From Thiorhodococcus minor (GTDB taxonomy: Bacteria > Pseudomonadota > Gammaproteobacteria > Chromatiales > Chromatiaceae): a stretch of DNA of 64,000 bases. The translations under genes were made by a program, and so were the position numbers. Below are positions 1 to 9,788 of the stretch, piece after piece. Below the pieces are notes generated by a model. That model was not told the origin of the DNA. It saw nothing but the letters and a program-made list of their open reading frames with translations, and did no database searches. The DNA lies in the NCBI RefSeq assembly GCF_010820565.1, contig NZ_JAAIJQ010000002.1, positions 62,001-126,000 on the forward strand, in the 5' to 3' direction. How positions within the stretch are numbered: position 1 is the first letter of the stretch; every line of letters starts with the position of its first letter.

Positions 1-174
1 ATCAACAACTGGGATCGCGTCAAGGCGGGCTATCTGCATTCCGCCGTCTACTCGGCCTTCGGGCTGGGGGTCACGCTGACCTGCCTGGTGCTGGGGCTGA
101 TTCAGTTCTTCCGAGAGCCGCCACAGCCGCGGCGGCGAGTCGCCGGTGCCCGGCCCCGAACGGTCCGTCGCTGA
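1..174 (+). CDS. C-terminal fragment of an unidentified single-pass membrane protein
   Basis: The frame is open from the first base and gives 57 residues before a TGA at 172-174. About 20 hydrophobic residues (from Ala-Val-Tyr-Ser to Leu-Ile-Gln-Phe-Phe) form one membrane segment, followed by a very basic proline/arginine-rich cytoplasmic-type tail. The start lies outside the window. The last 29 bases overlap the next gene, so the two are probably translationally coupled. I do not recognise the family. Confidence 0.6.
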   Translation: MNNWDRVKAGYLHSAVYSAFGLGVTLTCLVLGLIQFFREPPQPRRRVAGARPRTVRR

Positions 175-1402
175 CCGCCTGAGGCGACTGCGCGGGCAAA
201 GCGGACTCGCCGAGGCACCTGCACGGGCCCCTGCGGCCGCCTTGCCCGAGCAGCCTTCCTTCTCCGAGCGTGTGCGCAGGCTGATGGTCGGTCCGCAACG
301 GGCGCGCTCGAAGACGGGAGACCAGGATGAATTGGCCGAGCAGCTCGGGGCTGAGCCCGTTGCGCCCGGGGTGCTCCTGGTGGAGCGTCGGCTTGGCGCG
401 CGTCTGAGGCATGGTCGTGTCCTGCTGAAGCCGGAGATTGCCGACGCCGGACGGGCCTCGGCGAGTCTGATGGAGCTTGCTTGGCGTGGGGCGTCTCCCG
501 ATGCCGCGCCGCGACCTCTGTTGTTTCTGGATACCGAGACGAGCGGGCTGGCGGGGGGGACTGGGACCTGGGCCTTTTTGACCGGGATCCTGATCGCAGA
601 GCCAGAGACCTGGGTCCTGCGTCAGTATCTGCTCACCAGCCTGGATGCCGAGCCCGCCTATTTGGAGGCCGTCGGTGGCGAGCTGTCAGCGCCAGCGATG
701 CTGGTCAGCTATAACGGCCGCGCCTTCGATGCGCCCTTGCTGACGACGCGCTTTCGTCTCGCCGGTCGGCCCGATCCATTCGGTGAGCTCTGGCATCTCG
801 ATCTATTGGCCCCGGTGCGCCGCGCCTTCGGCCGCGTCTGGTCAGATTGCAGACTGATGAGCGCCGAGTCCAAGCTGCTCGCGTTCGCACGTGAGGATGA
901 CCTGCCGGGATCGGCGGCGCCGGCCGCATGGCTTGGCTGGATTCAGCGTGGCGAGATGGCGTCGCTCGGCGGCGTCTTGCGTCACAACCGTTGGGATCTG
1001 CTCTCGCTCGCCGGACTGGTCCCCGTCTTGGGCGAGGCCTTCGAGGACCCGAACAGCTATGGCGCGGATCCGCATGCCGTCGCCAGACATCACTGGGCGC
1101 AGGGCCGTTTGGCGCAAGCCTTGAGGCTCCTGGAGGCGGCGTCGGGCCGGCTGACGGACGCCGGACGCCTGGACCTTGCCGACCTCTACCGGCGGCAGGG
1201 TCGCTGGACGGATTGCTGTGCGATCTGGGAAGGGCTAGCAACCCAAGGCAGCCAGGAGGCCCTGAGCGCCTTGGCCAAGTATCACGAGCACAAGCGCCAT
1301 AACCTTGGGCGCGCGCTCGAATACGCTGAGGCGCTGGCGCCAAGCGAGGAGCGCGAGCGCCGCTGCCAGCGCCTGCGGAAGAAGCTGCGGGGCTCAGGCT
1401 GA
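146..1402 (+). CDS. YprB-type ribonuclease H-like (DEDD) exonuclease domain protein
   Basis: The 418-residue protein has a charged, probably disordered N-terminus of about 110 residues and then a RNase H-like exonuclease fold. Visible acidic-site motifs are Asp129-Thr-Glu131 followed by TSGLAGG, Asp195 in SYNGRAFDAP, and His280/Asp284 in RHNRWDLLSL. These match the YprB family, in which a DEDD nuclease domain precedes helical (TPR-like) repeats; the last ~110 residues here look helical and repeat-like. It overlaps the upstream membrane gene by 29 bp and ends convergently with cydC. The substrate in the cell is unknown; single-strand DNA or RNA is likely from the fold. Confidence 0.8.
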   Translation: MPGPERSVADRLRRLRGQSGLAEAPARAPAAALPEQPSFSERVRRLMVGPQRARSKTGDQDELAEQLGAEPVAPGVLLVERRLGARLRHGRVLLKPEIADAGRASASLMELAWRGASPDAAPRPLLFLDTETSGLAGGTGTWAFLTGILIAEPETWVLRQYLLTSLDAEPAYLEAVGGELSAPAMLVSYNGRAFDAPLLTTRFRLAGRPDPFGELWHLDLLAPVRRAFGRVWSDCRLMSAESKLLAFAREDDLPGSAAPAAWLGWIQRGEMASLGGVLRHNRWDLLSLAGLVPVLGEAFEDPNSYGADPHAVARHHWAQGRLAQALRLLEAASGRLTDAGRLDLADLYRRQGRWTDCCAIWEGLATQGSQEALSALAKYHEHKRHNLGRALEYAEALAPSEERERRCQRLRKKLRGSG

Positions 1403-1501
1403 GCTCGGTCGCTGCGTCTCCCTAACGAGGTGCGTAAGCTGCCTGGCGACCCTAGGTGCAGGTCGCCGGTGGCACCGTACAATCCTGACTGCCCACTGCC
1501 C

Positions 1502-3247
1502 TCACTGCGAAGTCTTGGCCGCGATCTTTGGCCCGACCGCCAGAAGCGTCGCTGCCGTGGCCTTGGGCACCACCGAGGCGTCGCCCCGCGCGAGCTCGCG
1601 GCCTTGGTCGAGGACGAGCACCTGATCGACCCAGTCCAGTCCCGCCGGGCGATGTGTGATCAGCAGGACCGTCCGGCCGGCCATGAGCTTGCCGAGGGCC
1701 TGCATGAGGTCGCGCTCGGTCGCCGCGTCCAGGCCCTCGGTCGGCTCGTCGAGCAATAGGATCGGGGCGTCCTTGAGCAGCGCCCGCGCCACCGCGATGC
1801 GACGGCCTTGGCCGCCGGAGAGGCGAACGCCCGTCTCGCCGACCCAGGTGTCGTAGCCATCGGGAAGCTCGCTGATGAAATCGTGGATCTGGGCGACCCG
1901 GCAGGCCGCTTCGAGCGACCCCTGAGATGCCTCTGGATTGGCGATCAGCAGATTCTCGCGAATGGTCGCATCGAAGAGGTAGGTGTGCTGACTGACGACG
2001 GCGATATGGCGTCTTAGGTCGTCGCCGTGGAAATCCAGGATATCCTTGCCTCCAACGCGAATTGTGCCCGCGCTAGGCGCCCAGAATCGCAGCAGGAGGT
2101 TGAAAAGGGTGCTTTTCCCCGAGCCGGTCGCCCCGATGACGGCCGCGCGTCCACCCTCGGGAACCCGCAGCGAGATCTCCGAGAGTGCGGGCTTGTTTGC
2201 CTCTGGGTAGCTGAAGCTGACGTTGGCGATCTCGACGTCGAATCCTCGCGGCATCGGTGACGCGCCGCTGGGGGCCGGAACCGCGGGCTGGGTGTCTACG
2301 ATGGCGAAGAGGCGACGCGCTGCGGCCAGGGTGCGGCCCAGCAGTTGAAAGGCCTGGGGCAGGGGTGCGACGGCCTCGAAGCTCGCTAGGGTGAAGAGTG
2401 CGAGCATTGCCAGCTGCGGGGGGAGGATCGTGCCGTCATGCACCATGGGAATGGCGAGCCACAGCAGCACCCAGAGGCTCAGGCTGGCGCAGAGGCCGAC
2501 GGCGGCTTGGGTCAGGCCATGGTCGCTGCTGAGACGGGATTGATCCGCGACCAGGCGGCGGCTGAGCCCGTCGATGCGCTGTGCTTGCCGCTCGGTCGCG
2601 CCGTAGAGCGTGAGCTCGGCCATGCCTTGCACGCCGTCGACGACGGCGGTGCGCAGCGTCCCCTCGTCCTCGGCGATGCGCTGTCCCGGTGCCTGTCCTC
2701 GCAGCTGCGACCAGATCGGCAGGCCGACGCCCGCCACGATGAGGAAGCTCAGCCCGGAGATCGCCAGCAGCGGATGATAGAAGAGGAGGAAAACGGTGAA
2801 GAGCAGTATGCTGATATTGGCGACGACCACGGGCACCAGCACGCGGACGTAGAGGTTGTCTAGGGCATCGATGTCCGCGCGGATGCGACTGAGCAGGTCG
2901 CCACTGTGATACTGCTGTAGCCGCGCGGGAGCTAGCGGCTCTAAGTGACGGTAGAACCAGACGCGCAGGCTGGCGATGAGCCTGAAGGTCGCCTCGTGAT
3001 TGACCAGGCGCTCGCCATAGCGGCCGGCGGTGCGGATCATGGCGCTGCCGCGGATGAGAGCGGCCGGCGTGAAATAGTTCATGGCGACGCCAGCGATGCC
3101 GGCCGCGGCCATTGCGGTCAGGAACCAGCCGGCGGCGGCCATGAGCGTGACGTTCGCGATCAGGGTCAGGATGGCGGCCAGCGTCCCGAGCAGCATCCAG
3201 CCGCGATAGGGCCGGAACAGGATCCAGAGGCGTCTCAGCTCTGTCAT
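1502..3247 (-). CDS. cydC: CydC subunit of the heterodimeric CydDC ABC exporter
   Basis: The 581-residue ABC exporter half has an N-terminal six-helix membrane domain (about residues 15-310) and a C-terminal ATPase. Walker A reads GATGSGKST, the signature LSGGQGRR and Walker B ILLLDEPTEGLD. CydDC exports cysteine/glutathione or handles haem in the periplasm and is needed to assemble cytochrome bd oxidase. The early segment ending in AAGWFLTAMA is typical of CydC rather than CydD. Its ATG overlaps the cydD stop by 4 bases (ATGA), so the two are one translationally coupled operon. No cydAB genes are in the window. Confidence 0.93.
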   Translation of the reverse strand: MTELRRLWILFRPYRGWMLLGTLAAILTLIANVTLMAAAGWFLTAMAAAGIAGVAMNYFTPAALIRGSAMIRTAGRYGERLVNHEATFRLIASLRVWFYRHLEPLAPARLQQYHSGDLLSRIRADIDALDNLYVRVLVPVVVANISILLFTVFLLFYHPLLAISGLSFLIVAGVGLPIWSQLRGQAPGQRIAEDEGTLRTAVVDGVQGMAELTLYGATERQAQRIDGLSRRLVADQSRLSSDHGLTQAAVGLCASLSLWVLLWLAIPMVHDGTILPPQLAMLALFTLASFEAVAPLPQAFQLLGRTLAAARRLFAIVDTQPAVPAPSGASPMPRGFDVEIANVSFSYPEANKPALSEISLRVPEGGRAAVIGATGSGKSTLFNLLLRFWAPSAGTIRVGGKDILDFHGDDLRRHIAVVSQHTYLFDATIRENLLIANPEASQGSLEAACRVAQIHDFISELPDGYDTWVGETGVRLSGGQGRRIAVARALLKDAPILLLDEPTEGLDAATERDLMQALGKLMAGRTVLLITHRPAGLDWVDQVLVLDQGRELARGDASVVPKATAATLLAVGPKIAAKTSQ

Positions 3248-5043
3248 CTGCGCTCTCCGGTGTCGATTGCAGAGGTCGATTCATCCTCCGAGCCGCCATA
3301 GGCGGCGATCATCCGAGCGTAGAGCCCCCTGGTGCTGGCAAGCTCCTGGTGTGCGCCCTGCTCGACGATACGTCCCCGGTCGAGCACCAGGATGCGGTCC
3401 GCGCCGCGCACGGTTGCGAGCCGGTGTGCGACGACCAGGAGCGTGCGGTCACGCGCGAGCTCGTCGATGCCCTCTTGCACCAGGCGCTCACTCTCCGGAT
3501 CCAGGTTTGCCGTCGCCTCATCCAGGATCACCAGTGGTGCGTCACGCAGGAAGGCGCGGGCGAGGGCGATGCGCTGGATCTGGCCGCCGGAGAGGCCTGC
3601 GCCGCGCTCGCCGACAAGGCTGTCGTAGCCGGCCGCCAGCGCCTCGATAAACTGGTCCGCCCGGGCGCGTCGCGCGGCCTCGCGGACCGCCTCGAGGTCG
3701 GCGTCCTGTGCTCCCAGCTTGATGTTGTCCGCGATCGTGCCCTGAAACAGTCTTGGCTGCTGAGGGACCCAGGCGAGGTGGCGGCGCCAATCCTCCAGGT
3801 CGATGTCGGCGAGCGCTTGCTCGCCAACGAGGATGCGGCCCTCGGTCGGGCTCAAGAACCCGAGCAGCAGGCTCACCACGGTGGTCTTGCCGGCGCCGCT
3901 GGTGCCGACTAGCGCGATGCGCTGCCCCGGCGGAATCTCGAAGGTCAATCCCCGCAGGGCCTCGCGGCCTTCCTCGTAGCTGAAGTGCACGGCGTCGAAA
4001 CGCACCCCGAGCGGGCGGGCGTCGGCGAGCTGCTGAGTGCCGGTTAGCCTCTGTCTCGGCTCTGTTCCGAGGAACTCGATGAGGCGCTCGGCCGCGGCGA
4101 CCGCACCCATCTTGGCGTGGTACTGGGTGCCGAGATTGCGCAGCGGCGCGTAGAACTCCGGCGCGAGCATGAGCACGAAGAGCCCCTGCAGGTAGCCGAT
4201 GTCGGGGACGCTGATCCAAGATGGCACGGGGACCGCGAGATCATAGAGTCGGAATCCAATGAAGACGGCGACCAGGGCGATGCCGACGCTGGCGAAGAAC
4301 TCCAGGACGGCAGAAGACAGGAAGGCGATCCGCAGCACCTGCATGGTGCTGGCGCGGTAGTCGTCTGAGACGCGGGCGATGACATCGACCTCGCGGCGGC
4401 TGGCTCCGAACAGCTTGAGCGTCGTCAGGCCCTGGATCACATCGAGGAAGTGCGCGCTCATGCGTGCGAGCTGTTTCCACTGGCGCTGATTGCGGGCCTC
4501 GGCGCCGGAGCCGATGATGATCATGAAGAGCGGGATCATGGGCGCCGTGACCAGGAGCACCAGCCCGGCCAGCCAGTCGGTCGGAATGACGGCGGTGAGG
4601 ATGGCTAGCGGCAGGATCATCACTAGGGTCATTGCCGGCACGAAGCGCGCGTAGTAGCCCTCGAGGTCGTCGATCCCCTTGGTCAGGGTCTCGGCGATTG
4701 CGCCGCTGCGCTGACCGGCGAGATAGCTGGGGCCGAGCGTCTGAAGGTGCCGGTAGACCCGGTCGCGCAGGGCGACACGCACGTTGGCCGCCGCTTGGAA
4801 GGCGGCCCGCTCGGCGAGCCAGACGATGAGCGCCCTGACGAGGAAGACGCCGAGCAGACCCCACAGCCAGGGGCGAACGGCTGCCAGACCCGCCTGCGCG
4901 AAGATGACGCCGTTGAGGACGACGGCCAGCAGCCACGCCTGGGCGATGGCGAAGAGGCCGTTGGCGGTGCTCAGCCAGATGCTGTGGGCGAGCGCCTTTC
5001 CCGCGAGTGGCCGTTGCGACTTGAGCCAGGCTGTGACTGACAT
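3244..5043 (-). CDS. cydD: CydD subunit of the heterodimeric CydDC ABC exporter
   Basis: The 599-residue ABC exporter half-transporter is the first gene of the cydDC operon. The membrane domain contains the CydD-like stretch LTKGIDDLEGYYARF, where substrate-path residues lie in characterised homologues. The ATPase has Walker A GTSGAGKTT, signature LSGGQIQRIALARA and Walker B LVILDEAT. With CydC it forms the inner-membrane transporter required for cytochrome bd maturation and periplasmic thiol balance. The Shine-Dalgarno upstream of the ATG at 5043 is weak. The 243 bp up to the next gene should hold the promoter, but I cannot pick a clear one. Confidence 0.93.
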   Translation of the reverse strand: MSVTAWLKSQRPLAGKALAHSIWLSTANGLFAIAQAWLLAVVLNGVIFAQAGLAAVRPWLWGLLGVFLVRALIVWLAERAAFQAAANVRVALRDRVYRHLQTLGPSYLAGQRSGAIAETLTKGIDDLEGYYARFVPAMTLVMILPLAILTAVIPTDWLAGLVLLVTAPMIPLFMIIIGSGAEARNQRQWKQLARMSAHFLDVIQGLTTLKLFGASRREVDVIARVSDDYRASTMQVLRIAFLSSAVLEFFASVGIALVAVFIGFRLYDLAVPVPSWISVPDIGYLQGLFVLMLAPEFYAPLRNLGTQYHAKMGAVAAAERLIEFLGTEPRQRLTGTQQLADARPLGVRFDAVHFSYEEGREALRGLTFEIPPGQRIALVGTSGAGKTTVVSLLLGFLSPTEGRILVGEQALADIDLEDWRRHLAWVPQQPRLFQGTIADNIKLGAQDADLEAVREAARRARADQFIEALAAGYDSLVGERGAGLSGGQIQRIALARAFLRDAPLVILDEATANLDPESERLVQEGIDELARDRTLLVVAHRLATVRGADRILVLDRGRIVEQGAHQELASTRGLYARMIAAYGGSEDESTSAIDTGERR

Positions 5044-5286
5044 AGGCGGTCGTTCTCTGGACCTCGAGTGACATCGAAGCCGAGAGCATACGGAACCGCC
5101 GCCGGGGTGGGCAATGCGGAATCTCGAAAGGTGAGTCGGGACAGGCCCGGTTGGAGCGAGCGGAGGCGCCCGGCCGGTCGCCGACTGGGGCCGATCGAGC
5201 TGCTCGGATGCTTGGTCGAGAGGCGCCTGGCCGGGGCGTTCTCCGCCCGGTCAGGCGCTCATGGGGGAGGCGGCGGTGATCGGCGG

Positions 5287-6714
5287 CTAGTTGCTCGATT
5301 CGATCGCGCTGCGCTCGACACCGTGCTTCGCCATCAGGCGATATAGCGTCATCCGCGAGACGCCGAGATCCTGTGCCGTGCGCGTGATGTTGCAGGCGTT
5401 GCGCTCCAGGGCATACTCCAGGTTGCGTTTCTCGGATTCCTCGCGCGCACTCTTCAGGGTTCCGATGACATAGTGACCGGCGGATGCCCCGTTGTGCTTC
5501 TCCGGGGCATCCCTGCCGTGCCCGCCATGTGCGCCATACGGGCCTCTGGGATGGCCTTGGATCTTGAGGTCGCTGGCCTGAATGGTAAGCCCTTCACAGC
5601 TGAGCGCGGCCTGGAAGATCACGCTGCGCAGCTCGCGGACGTTGCCCGGCCAGGCATAGCTGAGCAGCGTGGCGAGTGCATCCTGACCGATCTTGAGCTG
5701 GCGGGTCCCGGCGTCTCGCGTGACCTCGTCGAGGAAATGCCGCGCGAGCAGCTCGATATCCTTGCCGCGCTCGCTCAATGCCGGGGTCTCGACCGTCAGA
5801 AAGGCCAAGCGATAGTAGAGGTCGGCCCGGAAGCGCTTGTTCTGGATCGCCCCCTCGAGGTCGACGTTGGTCGAGGCAAGGATGCGCACGTCGATATGCT
5901 TTCCGCGCGTGCTTCCGATGGGCGTGACGATCTTGTCCTCCAAGAAACGTAGCAGCGTCGCCTGGGACTCCATCGGCATGTCGCCGATCTCGTCGAGAAA
6001 CAGCGTGCCCCCGGCCGCGCTCTGGATATAGCCGGACTTGCGGGCGTTGGCGCTGGTAAAGGATCCCTTTTCGTGGCCGAAGAGCTCTGACTGCAACAGC
6101 GATGGGGGGATCGCCGCGCAGTTGATGGCGACGTAGGGACCATCGGCTCGCTCGGAGTGATCGTGGATGGCGCGAGCCGCCAGCTCCTTGCCCGTGCCGG
6201 TCGGGCCGGTGATGAGCACTGACACGTCCGATTCGGCAGCGCGCTGGAGCATCCGGTAGAGATGGCGCATCTGGGGGCTTTCACCAACGAGGCCGAAGCG
6301 GCTCGGGACCTTGATCTCCTGGTGGTGAGCCAGCTCGCGCTCCAGCCGCGCCATCCCATAGGCGTGGCCCAGGACGGTGGTCAGTCGCTCTCCCTCAAGG
6401 GGATAGACGTGGAAGTCGTAGAGGTGCTCGGCGACGAAGTGCTTGATCTCACGCTCGCTAAGCATCTGCTCCGTCAGCGCGGCGATCCACTTAACCTGTG
6501 GTAGCTCGGCAACAGTTTGTTGCAGCTGGGCACTGAGCCGTGTATCCCGTGAGGTGGGGAACAGGACGACACCGACGAGGACCTTTCGCTCGTCAGCGAG
6601 CTTGGACGCCGTTTCGGGGCTTCGTGCATAGCACAGAGACCATCCGTTCTCGCTCAGGAAACGGGCGATGTCATCGGTTAAATCGTCTTTAGAAACAACA
6701 AGTAGCTCGCGCAT
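5287..6714 (-). CDS. VpsR-like AAA+ transcriptional regulator with degenerate receiver domain
   Basis: The 475-residue protein has three parts. Residues 1-120 resemble a receiver fold but lack an acceptor Asp at the usual strand end (VGVVLFPT). The AAA+ domain has Walker A GPTGTGKE (170-177) and Walker B TLFLDE (237-242). A Fis-type helix-turn-helix follows at about 442-465 (NITRTAQDLGVSRMTLYRL). The sigma-54 contact loop, normally GAFTGA, reads GSFTSA at 217-222. Together with the non-phosphorylatable receiver this recalls VpsR, a c-di-GMP-responsive biofilm regulator that acts with sigma-70. A histidine- and glycine-rich linker precedes the DNA-binding domain. Targets are not evident from the neighbours. 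Family assignment is moderately sure; c-di-GMP binding is inference. Confidence 0.78.
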   Translation of the reverse strand: MRELLVVSKDDLTDDIARFLSENGWSLCYARSPETASKLADERKVLVGVVLFPTSRDTRLSAQLQQTVAELPQVKWIAALTEQMLSEREIKHFVAEHLYDFHVYPLEGERLTTVLGHAYGMARLERELAHHQEIKVPSRFGLVGESPQMRHLYRMLQRAAESDVSVLITGPTGTGKELAARAIHDHSERADGPYVAINCAAIPPSLLQSELFGHEKGSFTSANARKSGYIQSAAGGTLFLDEIGDMPMESQATLLRFLEDKIVTPIGSTRGKHIDVRILASTNVDLEGAIQNKRFRADLYYRLAFLTVETPALSERGKDIELLARHFLDEVTRDAGTRQLKIGQDALATLLSYAWPGNVRELRSVIFQAALSCEGLTIQASDLKIQGHPRGPYGAHGGHGRDAPEKHNGASAGHYVIGTLKSAREESEKRNLEYALERNACNITRTAQDLGVSRMTLYRLMAKHGVERSAIESSN

Positions 6715-7565
6715 GACGGATTAGGTCCCTGATGAGTCGGACGGCGGTCGCGTGATTGTCGGCTGGTGGTGAATAGCCGCTTCATCGATACGACTCTGGT
6801 CCCAACGGTGCCCTTTTCTTTGGCTCGGTGTATGGTTGAAGCATAACAACTCTGGGACAGGAATTGTCACCGCTGAGTGACGTTTCTGTTGTTTTCTTGT
6901 CCGGACTGTGAAGCTGGTACCAGGTAGGCGTCCCTTTGTGATGGAGTCGCCGTTTTGGTCTAGGGTGCGGTAGGGGTGCTCTTTATGGGCCCGAGGCCGC
7001 ATCATGTCGTCGTGAGGGTCGGAGCTGAGTCAAATTCCGTGCCTTTGCAGAAAATTCTATTTATTCAAAGAGGTGTCTTTTTTTTTGGCTGTTTTCAAGT
7101 CGTGACAAGCAGTGCAGTCGACAAGGTGGCGGCGACTTCTGACATTCTCTGCGGGGTGGCTCGACGTGGTTACTGGTGGTCGTTCGTATCCCGGAAGGCC
7201 GCTGGCTTGGCTGCAATGCATACGAGAGTATGATTGCAAAAGAGGTAATGTGGCCGTTCGTCGGAAACGACTGGTGAGCAATGAGGGGGCTGTCTCCGTG
7301 GGGCCATGTGGATGTCGATAGCGGCGCTCTCTGTGCGTCCTCCCAAGCGTGTTCGAGCGGCCGGCGCGTCCTGGTATGTGCTGGCACGGCCGGCCTTTGT
7401 TCTAGGGTTGCGGATGGCCGTGCTCGAGCCCATGGATACCTCATAGTGGAGGCGGCGGCGCGGGGCTTTGGAGGTCTGCGGGGCGTCTCGGGTCTCGGGG
7501 CCTATCGTTTCGGCCATGCCCTGGGCGTCTGGGGGCGATGCCGATTGGCGCGGAGTTGATTCTTT
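6715..7565. other. 851-bp intergenic region without a credible gene
   Basis: This gap separates the divergent VpsR-like and TelA genes. It is AT-richer than its surroundings around 6800-7100, with a run of T at 7078-7086 and a small inverted repeat, GTTG-N8-CAAC, near 6835. Open frames in it have no family resemblance or good ribosome sites. It probably carries the promoters of both flanking genes and perhaps an untranslated RNA, but I can pick no firm promoter, tRNA or riboswitch. Confidence 0.4.
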
Positions 7566-8771
7566 ATGACGAATCGCGAGCTCGACGGCTCGAGCATAAC
7601 GGGCTCGGGCGTGGGTGATGCGGCGCGGGCCTCCGAGTGGCATCCCTTTTCAGATGACGATTCGGGGGCGCTGGCGGCCGCCTCGCTGGCGCCCGAGATT
7701 GAGGTGTCCTCGCCAGCCGCATCCGAGGAGGAAGTCAAGCGGCTATTGAGCGAGCTGGATCTCTCCGATACGCACTCCGTGCTTCACTTCGGCGCCCGCG
7801 CGCAGGAGCGATTGACGGAGATCTCCGATCGGATGCTCGAGGGCGTGCGCGCAAAAGACGTCGGGGCGGCCGGGGTGTCACTGGCTGAGATGATCACGAC
7901 ACTCAAAGGGCTGGATGTCGATGGCCTCGATCCGAGCCGGGGATCCGGGCTGCTCGGCCGACTGCTGGGGAGAGGGCGGCCCATCGTCCGTTTTCTGCGT
8001 CAGTACGAGGCGGTGCGCGACCAGATCGAAGCCATTTCTCGTGATCTAGAGCGCCACAAGACAGGCTTGTTGACGGATGTGGCGGCGCTGGATCGCCTCT
8101 ATACGGCCAACCTGGAGTACTTCCGTGCCTTGGAGGGCTACATCGCCGCGGGTGAGGCGAAGCTGCGCGAGCTTGACGCGACATCGCTCCCCGTGCTGGC
8201 CGCCGAGGTCGAGGCGAGTCAGGACTTGCTGGGAGCGCAACGGCTGAGAGACCTGTGCACCGCCCGGGACGATCTCGAGCGCCGCGTGCACGACCTGAAG
8301 CTGACGCGTCAGGTAGCCATGCAGGCGCTACCGAGCATTCGGCTGGTGCAGCAGAACGACAAGAGCCTCATCGATAAAATCGGCTCGACGCTGCTCAATA
8401 CCGTCCCCTTGTGGCGACAGCAGCTGGCGCGGGCCGTGACCATCTATCGCTCTGCGCGCGCGGCCGAGACCTTGTCGGCCGCGACTGACCTTACCAACGA
8501 TCTCCTGCGCGCGAACGCCGAGAGCCTCAAGAACGCCAACGCGCAGGCGAGGCGGGAGGTGGAGCGCGGCGTCTTCGATATCGATGCGGTGGAACAGGCG
8601 AATCGGACTCTGATCGAAACGATCGAGGAGAGCCTGACGATCGCCGACCAGGGCCAGCGCGCGCGCGCGGCCGCAAGCCAGCAGCTCGGGCGCTTGGAGG
8701 CCGAGCTGAGGCGGGCACTGACCGCGGCGAGCGCGCGTGTGCGGGACGAGAACGCCGGATCGGACCACTGA
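7566..8771 (+). CDS. TelA family (toxic anion resistance) protein
   Basis: The 401-residue, mostly helical soluble protein starts at an ATG at 7566. About 65 acidic, low-complexity residues are followed by the TelA domain (SDTHSVLHFGARAQERLTEI through the long coiled-coil region to about residue 380). TelA/KlaA-like proteins are linked to tellurite and antimicrobial tolerance, but their biochemical function is unclear. The partner gene often found beside telA (xpaC-like) is not adjacent here. The gene stands alone, with a long noncoding region upstream and the ribosomal rpsP operon 150 bp downstream. Confidence 0.85.
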   Translation: MTNRELDGSSITGSGVGDAARASEWHPFSDDDSGALAAASLAPEIEVSSPAASEEEVKRLLSELDLSDTHSVLHFGARAQERLTEISDRMLEGVRAKDVGAAGVSLAEMITTLKGLDVDGLDPSRGSGLLGRLLGRGRPIVRFLRQYEAVRDQIEAISRDLERHKTGLLTDVAALDRLYTANLEYFRALEGYIAAGEAKLRELDATSLPVLAAEVEASQDLLGAQRLRDLCTARDDLERRVHDLKLTRQVAMQALPSIRLVQQNDKSLIDKIGSTLLNTVPLWRQQLARAVTIYRSARAAETLSAATDLTNDLLRANAESLKNANAQARREVERGVFDIDAVEQANRTLIETIEESLTIADQGQRARAAASQQLGRLEAELRRALTAASARVRDENAGSDH

Positions 8772-8921
8772 GTCGAGCCTCTTGCTGAGTCGACGAGCCG
8801 CTGAGTCGCGCCATTGAGCTGAATTTGGTGCTTCCAATTCTCTTCAGATTCTGTATATTTGCGCGTTTACCTGCGGGGCGGTCCCGCATCGCCAGATTTC
8901 AGTCTTGAGCCAGGAAAGCAC

Positions 8922-9185
8922 ATGGTCACGATTCGCTTGTCTCGGGGTGGTTCGAAGAAGAACCCCTTCTATCAGATCGTCGTCGCCGATATTCGCTCGA
9001 AGCGGGATGGCCGCTATATCGAGCGGCTCGGTTTCTTCAACCCGAACGCCAAGGGTGGCGAGGTCGGGCTGCGCGTGGATAGCGAGCGCGCTAGCTACTG
9101 GGTCAGCAAGGGCGCGCAGCCGACCGATCGCGCGAAGCAGTTGCTGAAGCAGGCTGCGCGCGAGGCGGCAGCAGTCGCTGCCTGA
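8922..9185 (+). CDS. rpsP: 30S ribosomal protein S16
   Basis: The 87-residue protein begins [10 protein letters not shown] and has the S16 core [26 protein letters not shown]. The ATG at 8922 is chosen because AGGAAA lies 5-10 bases upstream and the family starts here; the frame runs open further upstream, but without homology. It is the first gene of the classic rpsP-rimM-trmD-rplS operon. A TATATT at 8854-8859 with a poor upstream -35 (TTCCAA) could be the operon promoter, at low certainty. Confidence 0.97.
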   Translation: MVTIRLSRGGSKKNPFYQIVVADIRSKRDGRYIERLGFFNPNAKGGEVGLRVDSERASYWVSKGAQPTDRAKQLLKQAAREAAAVAA

Positions 9186-9210
9186 GACGGTATCGCGGCA
9201 ACCTCCGGCG

Positions 9211-9720
9211 TTGAGCGGGCAGACCGAGTCGTCCCGAATCGTCCTGGGACGCATCTCCGGCGTCTACGGAATCAAGGGCTGGGTCAAGGTCTTCTCCGAG
9301 ACGGATCCCCGCGAAGGCATACTGAGATACCAGCCTTGGCTGCTCGGACCTGATGCCGAGCCGTCGCGCGTGGCAGAGGGTAAGCGCCACGGCAAGGGCG
9401 TGATCGCTCGACTCGAGAAGTGCACGGATCGAGATCAAGCCACCGCGCTGGTCGGCCGCGAGATCGCCATCCGGAGAAGCCAGCTTCCGCCGCCACGTCC
9501 GGACGAATTCTACTGGATCGACTTGGAGGGATTGGACGTCGAGACCGGAGCAGGGACCGCACTCGGACGCATCAGTCACCTCTTCTCGACCGGCGTCAAC
9601 GACGTCATGGTGGTGCAGGGGGATCGCGAGCGGCTCATCCCGTTCGACTGGGAGAATGTCGTGCGAGAGGTCGACTTCGAGCATCGACGGATCCGTGTGA
9701 GCTGGGATCCGGATTTCTGA
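9211..9720 (+). CDS. rimM: Ribosome maturation factor RimM
   Basis: The 169-residue protein has an N-terminal RimM barrel (ISGVYGIKGWVKVFSETDPREG) and a C-terminal PRC-barrel (FYWIDLEGLDVET to the end). It binds S19 and assists maturation of the 30S head. It starts with TTG at 9211, 25 bp after rpsP, with only a poor ribosome site, so translation may depend on reading through from rpsP. It is the second gene of the rpsP operon. Confidence 0.95.
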   Translation: MSGQTESSRIVLGRISGVYGIKGWVKVFSETDPREGILRYQPWLLGPDAEPSRVAEGKRHGKGVIARLEKCTDRDQATALVGREIAIRRSQLPPPRPDEFYWIDLEGLDVETGAGTALGRISHLFSTGVNDVMVVQGDRERLIPFDWENVVREVDFEHRRIRVSWDPDF

Positions 9721-9788
9721 CCGCGATTGCGACCGAAGCGGCCTTCGCCTCGCGATTCGCCGATCCGGCTGGCCGTGGATAGAGAGCA

